Origin: an uncultured Polyangiaceae bacterium
Lineage (GTDB): Bacteria; Myxococcota_A; Polyangia; Polyangiales; Houyiibacteriaceae
Assembly: GCA_947258625.1 (NCBI GenBank)
Contig: CAMYJN010000056.1
Coordinates: 1 to 9,421, forward strand
Length of the DNA stretch: 9,421 nt
Direction of reading: 5' to 3'
Positions 5,380 through 9,421 of the stretch are shown in pieces; positions within the stretch are counted from its first letter, which is position 1, and every line of letters starts with the position of its first letter. Made by a program: the position numbers and the translations under genes. Below the pieces are notes generated by a model. That model searched no databases. It worked only from the letters and a program-made list of their open reading frames with translations, and was not told where the DNA came from.

Positions 5380-5994
5380 ATGCAGCCCGCACGCACACGT
5401 CTCCAAGTCGACGTCCGCCGACAGCAATTGCTGGAGCTCGGGCTCGAGCTTTTTGGAAATCAGACCTACGACGAGCTCTCCATCGACGAGATCGCCAAAC
5501 GAGCCGGCGTTTCCAAGGGTCTTCTCTACCACTACTTTCCCAGCAAACGGGCCTTCTACGTCGCCGCGGTCCGTGAAGCGGCACGCGAGCTCTTGGAAGA
5601 GACCGACGTCGATCGGCAGCTCGCGGGACACGAGCTCGACCCCGAGGGCATTCGCACCAGGCTTCGAGCCTTCCTTGTTTACATCTCGCGCAGGCGCGTC
5701 TCGTATTCCTTTCTCCTTCGCGGAGGCATTGGAACGGACACGGAGGTCGCCGAGATCATCGAGGAGACCCGACAGGCTGTTCTGGATCAAATGTCTTCGC
5801 GTCTGTCCCGGTTTGGCGCAGACACGGAAGCCCCGTCGACCCGGCTGCGTCTTCGGGGATGGCTGGGCTTCCTCGAAGCAGCGAGCCTCGACTGGGCAGA
5901 ACGCCAAGAGCTCGAGCTCGAGGAATTCCTAGAGCTTCTCGTCGAGATGGCCGGCGCCGTCTTTGCGGCGATTCTCAGTCCCACAGGGCCGTGA
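5380..5994 (+). CDS. TetR/AcrR-family transcriptional regulator
   Basis: 204-residue DNA-binding regulator. The N-terminal helix-turn-helix domain runs from about 12 to 60: QQLLELGLELFGNQTYDELS, then the HTH IDEIAKRAGVSKGLLYHYFPSKRAFY (35-60), including the typical GxLYHYF recognition helix end. The C-terminal ligand-binding region is helical (RLRAFLVYISRRRVSYSFLLRGG, EIIEETRQAVLDQM, then LRGWLGFLEAASLDWAERQELE), resembling TetR regulators that act as dimers with small effectors. The ligand is unknown. The ATG at 5380 is chosen because the family begins about here; upstream codons from 5308 (TTG) encode unrelated residues and span the promoter palindrome. No Shine-Dalgarno precedes the ATG, consistent with a very short leader. 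The stop overlaps the next ATG (TGATG), so the MepA-like lipoprotein is probably co-regulated. Confidence 0.93.
   Translation: MQPARTRLQVDVRRQQLLELGLELFGNQTYDELSIDEIAKRAGVSKGLLYHYFPSKRAFYVAAVREAARELLEETDVDRQLAGHELDPEGIRTRLRAFLVYISRRRVSYSFLLRGGIGTDTEVAEIIEETRQAVLDQMSSRLSRFGADTEAPSTRLRLRGWLGFLEAASLDWAERQELELEEFLELLVEMAGAVFAAILSPTGP
5985..5988 (+). promoter_or_regulatory. Ribosome binding site of the MepA-like gene
   Basis: AGGG lies 5 nt before the ATG at 5994 but only 2 nt before the alternative GTG at 5991, which favours the ATG. It is inside the end of tetR. Confidence 0.45.
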
Positions 5995-7025
5995 TGGGGC
6001 GACATGACGTTTTTGCCGCGGCGCTTTTGGCTGCGGCGGTGGCCTCTTGCAGCCCTGGGCAAAGGTCCGTTCCGACGCCGAAGACCGAAGCCGGCGACGC
6101 TAAGCCCGTTCCCCTGAAGACCAAACCAGAGCGCCAAGGCTCCGCGATGGACTGGAGCTGCTGCGACTCCACTTCGCTCCGCAACCCCAACGATGGCGCG
6201 CTGCGGGGCGGTGTGCCGCTTCCCCTCCGGGCTCCGGGCTTGCGCTTCAACCCGGGCCGCGATCCAATCGCTCGCTACGGGACCGTGGAAGTCGTGCGGG
6301 CCTTGGTTCGCGCCGGCGCACGGGTCGACCAAGAGCTGGGCGGGCTTCCGGTCACGATCAACGACCTCAGCTACGAGCGGGGCGGACCGATCCCCCGTCA
6401 TCGCTCACACCAAAGCGGGCGCGACGTCGACGTGCTCTTCTACCAGCTGGGCCCCGACGGCAAACCCATCGAAAGCGTGGGGGCGTTCTTCGATCCAGAC
6501 GGCGTGGGGGTCGACTTTCGAGACTTGGCCGACCCGAGTGACGACATCATCCTGCAGTTCGATCTGGCCCGGATTTGGCTGTTTCTTCGAGCGCTCATCG
6601 AGGACCGAGAGGCACAGCTCCAGCAAATCTTCGTCGCCGAGCACCTGAGAACGCTGCTTCTCGAGTACGCCCGTTCAAACGGCGAGCCTTCGACGACGGT
6701 GACGCGCTTCGCGGCGATGAGTTGTCAGCCGAGCTATCCACACGACGATCACTTCCACTTCCGGTTCTTCTGCGCACCCGACGACATCGTAGAGGGCTGC
6801 CGTGATTCGGCGCCGCTCTATCCCTGGCATCGAAAGCGGCTCGAACGCGCCGCCGTGCAATCGCGCCCGCTGGTGTCCAAACGTCCAAGCGCGAATGCAC
6901 CGATCGTGACGCACGAGGAGGCGCGTGCGGCGGCAGGGCCGATGGATCCCGAGGTCGAACACTGGCTCGATCGCCGCAAGCAATGGGCCGAGCAACCGCA
7001 CCCGGGCCGCCGCTATTGTCGGTGA
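5994..7025 (+). CDS. mepA: MepA-like penicillin-insensitive murein endopeptidase, predicted lipoprotein
   Basis: 343-residue predicted zinc endopeptidase of the LAS superfamily (peptidase family M74), which in E. coli cleaves peptidoglycan cross-links in the periplasm. A short signal peptide (FAAALLAAAVAS) ends in a lipobox with Cys19, so the protein is probably a lipoprotein; E. coli MepA is a soluble periplasmic protein. Metal-site motifs are intact: GGPIPRHRSHQSGRDVDV places His139 and Asp146 where E. coli MepA has His113 and Asp120, and YPHDDHFHFRFFC places His250, His253 and His255 where it has His206, His209 and His211. Paired cysteines (56, 57, 244, 260, 269) fit periplasmic disulfides. 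A roughly 70-residue basic tail after the last Cys region is of unknown role. Its start overlaps tetR (TGATG), so it is likely controlled by that regulator. Confidence 0.88.
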   Translation: MGRHDVFAAALLAAAVASCSPGQRSVPTPKTEAGDAKPVPLKTKPERQGSAMDWSCCDSTSLRNPNDGALRGGVPLPLRAPGLRFNPGRDPIARYGTVEVVRALVRAGARVDQELGGLPVTINDLSYERGGPIPRHRSHQSGRDVDVLFYQLGPDGKPIESVGAFFDPDGVGVDFRDLADPSDDIILQFDLARIWLFLRALIEDREAQLQQIFVAEHLRTLLLEYARSNGEPSTTVTRFAAMSCQPSYPHDDHFHFRFFCAPDDIVEGCRDSAPLYPWHRKRLERAAVQSRPLVSKRPSANAPIVTHEEARAAAGPMDPEVEHWLDRRKQWAEQPHPGRRYCR

Positions 7026-7045
7026 TCGGGCGGTTGGACCGCGAT

Positions 7046-7060
7046 GCGCTAAGGTAGCGC
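7046..7060 (+). promoter_or_regulatory. Putative rnd promoter: GCTAAGGT box within a perfect palindrome
   Basis: GCGCTA (7046-7051), AGG, TAGCGC (7055-7060) is a perfect 6-bp-arm palindrome. It contains TAAGGT (7050-7055), which matches TAnnnT and lies 6 nt before the GTG of rnd. If TAAGGT is the -10, the transcript would be leaderless. The AAGG at 7051-7054 could alternatively act as a weak Shine-Dalgarno site. The palindrome could be an operator or a start-codon-proximal hairpin. Confidence 0.4.
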
Positions 7061-7061
7061 C

Positions 7062-8207
7062 GTGACCGACTTCGACTGGATCACCGAACAAGCCGAGTTC
7101 GATCAACTGGTGGACGAGCTCAGTCAGACGGACGCCTACGCGCTCGACACCGAGTTCCACCGCGAGCGAACCTACCTACCCCATTTGGCTCTGGTGCAAC
7201 TCGCCACCGCGGACCGCATCGCTCTGGTCGACGCGCTCGAAATCGACGTACGAACGCTTACCAAAGTGTTTCAATCCGAAGCCGTCTGCGTGATGCATGC
7301 CGGCTCGCAAGACCTCGAAATTCTAGAGCTCGAGTGCGGCACAGTGCCGAACCGCATGTTCGACACCCAGATCGGCGCCCTTTTTTGCGGCTATCGAACC
7401 AGCTCGCTCGGCAAGCTGGTGGAGGGGTTTCTTGGGATTCAGCTCGACAAGAGCTCCCAGCTCAGCGACTGGACGCGGCGTCCCCTGCCCCCGGACGACC
7501 TCCGGTACGCCGCCTCCGACGTGGCACACTTGCTCGAGCTCCGCGATGCGCTGGTCGACCGCCTTGGGGAGCAGGGTCGGGTTCAATGGGCGGAGGAAGA
7601 AATCGAACGCCTGCGCTCCAAGGACCGTTCGCCACCCGAGCCCGAGACGCTCTGGTGGAAGCTACGTGGCAAGACCAAGCTCAACGGAAGGGCTCGAGGG
7701 GTCGCGCAGGAGCTCGCGGCATGGCGCGAGGGCGTCGCGAAGGACAAGAATCGGCCGCCGCGAACGGTGCTGTCCGACATGGCCCTGCTGGCGCTCGCTC
7801 AACGGCCGGCGCGCAACGTCGAGCAACTGAGCGGCATCCGAAACTTCGACCTGCGGCGCTTCAAACACCGCGACGAGCTCCTGCGGGCCATCGAACGGGG
7901 GACCCGACTCCCGAAACACGAAGTTCGACTCCCACCGAAGAAGCCTGAAAACCTGCCAAGCGTCGAAGGCGTGATTGCGCTGTGTCTGGCCTGGCTCGCG
8001 CAGCGTGCCGCGCAAGAAGGCTTGGACACGACCGTGCTCGGCACGCGTGAGGACGTGACCAATCTGGTCCTCCGTCAGCCTTCCCGCCTCGCGAGCGGCT
8101 GGCGAGACGTCCTAGTCGGCCACCAGCTGCGCGCGATCATCGACGGAACGGCTGCGCTTCGCGTCGATGGCACGAAGCTCGAGCTGCTGGATCGCATGCC
8201 TCCCTGA
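7062..8207 (+). CDS. rnd: Ribonuclease D
   Basis: 381-residue 3'-5' exoribonuclease involved in tRNA 3'-end maturation and stable RNA turnover. The DEDDy exonuclease domain (about 5-190) shows Exo I LDTEFHRERTY with Asp29 and Glu31, Exo II HAGSQDLEIL with Asp84, and Exo III with Tyr149 and Asp153 (RYAASDVAHLLEL). A clear HRDC domain (about 212-292) reads GRARGVAQELAAWRE..A, RPPRTVLSD and ALLALAQRP, then NVEQLSGIRN. The C-terminal part to 381 (EGVIALCLAWLAQRA and later) fits the second HRDC-like domain of RNase D. Length is close to E. coli RNase D (375). GTG start at 7062, because the exonuclease strand order requires it and upstream frame is closed. It lies 36 nt after the MepA-like gene and 19 nt before the AI-2E gene. 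Confidence 0.95.
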   Translation: MTDFDWITEQAEFDQLVDELSQTDAYALDTEFHRERTYLPHLALVQLATADRIALVDALEIDVRTLTKVFQSEAVCVMHAGSQDLEILELECGTVPNRMFDTQIGALFCGYRTSSLGKLVEGFLGIQLDKSSQLSDWTRRPLPPDDLRYAASDVAHLLELRDALVDRLGEQGRVQWAEEEIERLRSKDRSPPEPETLWWKLRGKTKLNGRARGVAQELAAWREGVAKDKNRPPRTVLSDMALLALAQRPARNVEQLSGIRNFDLRRFKHRDELLRAIERGTRLPKHEVRLPPKKPENLPSVEGVIALCLAWLAQRAAQEGLDTTVLGTREDVTNLVLRQPSRLASGWRDVLVGHQLRAIIDGTAALRVDGTKLELLDRMPP

Positions 8208-8212
8208 TCCGA

Positions 8213-8220
8213 GCTACATT
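8213..8220 (+). promoter_or_regulatory. Putative -10 box of the AI-2E family gene (GCTACATT)
   Basis: GCTACATT matches GCTAnnnT and is followed by GACTGG and the GTG at 8227, again exactly 6 nt. It lies in the 19-nt gap after rnd. A -35 is not evident. This suggests the AI-2E gene has its own promoter with a leaderless transcript, in addition to any read-through from rnd. Confidence 0.35.
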
Positions 8221-8226
8221 GACTGG

Positions 8227-9288
8227 GTGGCTGTGACCAAGACCGGACGCATCGTTTTGATCGTTGCCTCTCTCGTGGTGGTCGGAGCCGGCATCAAGCT
8301 GGCTGCGCCCCTGCTGGTGCCAGTGCTCGTCGCCTCTTTCATCGCGATCGTGACGGCGCCTCTTGTGATGTGGCTTTGCGACCGCGGGGTTCCTCGCCTC
8401 ATCGCGGTGCTGTCGGGCCTCCTGTTGGACGTGGCCGCTGGCGCCGCGCTCGGCTTTCCACTCGCCGGCGCAGTCGGGACCTTCACCGGGCGCGTACCGA
8501 CCTATGCCTCGACCCTTTCGAGCCAACTCGGGGAGCTCAGGCTCTGGTTGGCGGGCAACGGTATTCACCTCGAATCGATCTACGACTTCTCCGCCTCGAC
8601 CTGGATGCTCAATCTCGCGACGACCATGGCCCAGTACGCCGCCTCGTTCGTGTCACAGATGGTTCTCGTTCTGCTGATCGTCGCCTTCATGCTCTTCGAG
8701 TCCACCGGGCTTCGGGAAAAGCTCGCGAAGATCGCGACGCCCGGTCAAATCCAGGAGCTGTCCGCCGCCGCCCGCGAGGTCAATACCTATCTGGTTGCAA
8801 AAACGGTGATGAGCCTGCTGACCGGCGTCCTCGTGTTCCTCTGGTGCCTGTGGCGCGGCGTCGACGTCCCGGTGCTCTGGGGCCTATTGGCGTATCTACT
8901 CAACTACATCCCGACCGTCGGCCAGATCATCGCCGCGGTCCCGGCCATTGCCCTGGCGTTGATCCAATTCGGCCCTGGCCAGGCGCTGGTCGTGGCGGCC
9001 GGGTTTGGTGGCATCAACTTGGCGATTGGCGCAGTGGAGCCGCGCGTCATGGGTCACGCGCTCGGGCTGTCGCCGCTGGTGGTGCTGGTTTCGATGGTGG
9101 TCTGGGGCTGGTTGCTCGGGCCGGTCGGAGCCCTCGTCTCGGCGCCACTCACGATGGTCATCAAGCATGCACTTGCCCACAGCGATGAGCTTCGCTGGTT
9201 GGCAGAGCTTCTCGGCCCGTCACCCAGGCCGACGGGCAGGGCGAATGAAAAGAGCTCGGATTCGGCCGACGAGCTCAGTCGGGCTTGA
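8227..9288 (+). CDS. AI-2E family (PerM/TqsA-like) membrane transporter
   Basis: 353-residue polytopic inner-membrane protein. Hydrophobic segments lie at about 8-22, 27-50, 58-82, 137-158, 190-208, 214-248, 252-270 and 281-315, the usual eight-span pattern. Family signatures are clear: LLAYLLNYIPTVGQIIAAVPAI (about 220-241), EPRVMG followed by LGLSPLVVLVSM (271-290) and WGWLLGPVGALVSAPLTMVIK (293-313). The C-terminal tail after about 320 is hydrophilic, Ser-rich and acidic. Members have been linked to autoinducer-2 export or Na+/H+ antiport; substrate here cannot be told. Start: an in-frame ATG at 8167 lies inside rnd and encodes unrelated residues, so the GTG at 8227 (or GTG at 8233) is preferred, giving MAVTKTGRIVLIV just before the first span. 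Its end overlaps a convergent gene by 14 nt. Confidence 0.9.
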   Translation: MAVTKTGRIVLIVASLVVVGAGIKLAAPLLVPVLVASFIAIVTAPLVMWLCDRGVPRLIAVLSGLLLDVAAGAALGFPLAGAVGTFTGRVPTYASTLSSQLGELRLWLAGNGIHLESIYDFSASTWMLNLATTMAQYAASFVSQMVLVLLIVAFMLFESTGLREKLAKIATPGQIQELSAAAREVNTYLVAKTVMSLLTGVLVFLWCLWRGVDVPVLWGLLAYLLNYIPTVGQIIAAVPAIALALIQFGPGQALVVAAGFGGINLAIGAVEPRVMGHALGLSPLVVLVSMVVWGWLLGPVGALVSAPLTMVIKHALAHSDELRWLAELLGPSPRPTGRANEKSSDSADELSRA

Positions 9289-9421
9289 TCAAGTCGCCTG
9301 CCCGATCAGCGAATCGGCGAAGAACCTTCAGCGCTGCAGCGCTCGCAGTCGTGCGGCCTTGCCCAACGGCCTCCTCGAGCCCCGCGATGAGGGTCGACAG
9401 CTCCGAGTCGCTGCGGAGCGC
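9275..9421 (-). CDS. C-terminal end of an unidentified protein (start outside window)
   Basis: On the minus strand an open frame runs from the right edge to a TGA at 9277-9275, encoding 48 residues, roughly ALRSDSELSTLIAGL followed by EEAVGQGRTTASAAALKVL and RRFADRAGDLIKPD. The composition and mostly G/C third positions look coding, and the segment is predicted to be helical. No plus-strand frame in this stretch has a start or a recognisable protein. I do not recognise the family. It overlaps the last 14 nt of the AI-2E gene in a tail-to-tail arrangement. Confidence 0.5.
   Translation of the reverse strand, partial: ALRSDSELSTLIAGLEEAVGQGRTTASAAALKVLRRFADRAGDLIKPD

Noticed and set aside
5859..5993. 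45-codon N-terminal extension of the MepA-like protein
   Set aside because: It is a shadow frame inside tetR; starting at 5994 gives a signal peptide with lipobox and a ribosome site.
8167..8226. ATG at 8167 as start of the AI-2E gene
   Set aside because: It lies inside rnd and adds non-family residues; GTG 8227 or 8233 starts just before the first membrane span.
7113..9280. 13-bp repeat GACGAGCTCAGTC at 7113-7125 and 9268-9280
   Set aside because: Both copies encode Asp-Glu-Leu-Ser in coding sequence with preferred codons and no shared context.
1..9421. Search for CRISPR, tRNA/rRNA, insertion sequence, phage or defence modules
   Set aside because: No spaced direct repeats, tRNA-like clover patterns, transposase motifs or nuclease/ATPase defence genes were seen; the genes are housekeeping types.

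Overview
The window is a gene-dense stretch (about 9.4 kb, no gene-free gap above 100 bp) of a GC-rich bacterial chromosome. It shows a strong preference for G/C at codon third positions, frequent GTG/TTG starts and few clear Shine-Dalgarno sites. The gene set fits a deltaproteobacterial or myxobacterial-type genome: a VLCAD-like acyl-CoA dehydrogenase, a 2TM-domain protein, a paired YbjQ set, a MepA-type lipoprotein and HRDC-containing RNase D. The taxonomic guess is an inference from style and gene content, not a demonstrated placement. I see no rRNA, tRNA, CRISPR, insertion sequence or phage module.

Layout. (1) 1-1360, plus strand: the C-terminal part of an acyl-CoA dehydrogenase (cut by the left edge), followed 2 nt later by a small 2TM-domain membrane protein. 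(2) 1382-3328, minus strand: UDP-glucose 6-dehydrogenase (ugd) followed after 6 nt by an SRAP/HMCES-type abasic-site protein. (3) 3413-4987, plus strand: two tandem YbjQ/UPF0145 proteins (one soluble, one with an N-terminal membrane anchor) and an enoyl-CoA hydratase/isomerase family protein joined by an ATGA overlap. (4) 5039-5290, minus strand: a short NifU-C-terminal-like protein that has lost the CxxC cysteines. (5) 5380-7025, plus strand: a TetR-family regulator overlapping (TGATG) a MepA-like murein endopeptidase lipoprotein. (6) 7062-9288, plus strand: ribonuclease D and an AI-2E family (PerM/TqsA-like) membrane protein. (7) 9275-9421, minus strand: the C-terminus of an unidentified protein that overlaps the AI-2E gene tail to tail.

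How they work together. Most genes are housekeeping: fatty acid beta-oxidation (acyl-CoA dehydrogenase, crotonase), nucleotide-sugar supply (Ugd), DNA damage tolerance (SRAP), RNA processing (RNase D), cell wall hydrolysis (MepA) and membrane transport. No multi-gene defence or secretion system is visible, and I do not claim one.

The most interesting signals are regulatory. A GCTA-box resembling a -10 element lies exactly 6 nt before the start codon of ugd, rnd and the AI-2E gene, and before an ATG just upstream of the first ybjQ, which suggests leaderless transcription. A perfect GCTGAG-N5-CTCAGC palindrome sits over the tetR -10 region. The cysteine-less NifU-like protein is the best protein-level oddity.
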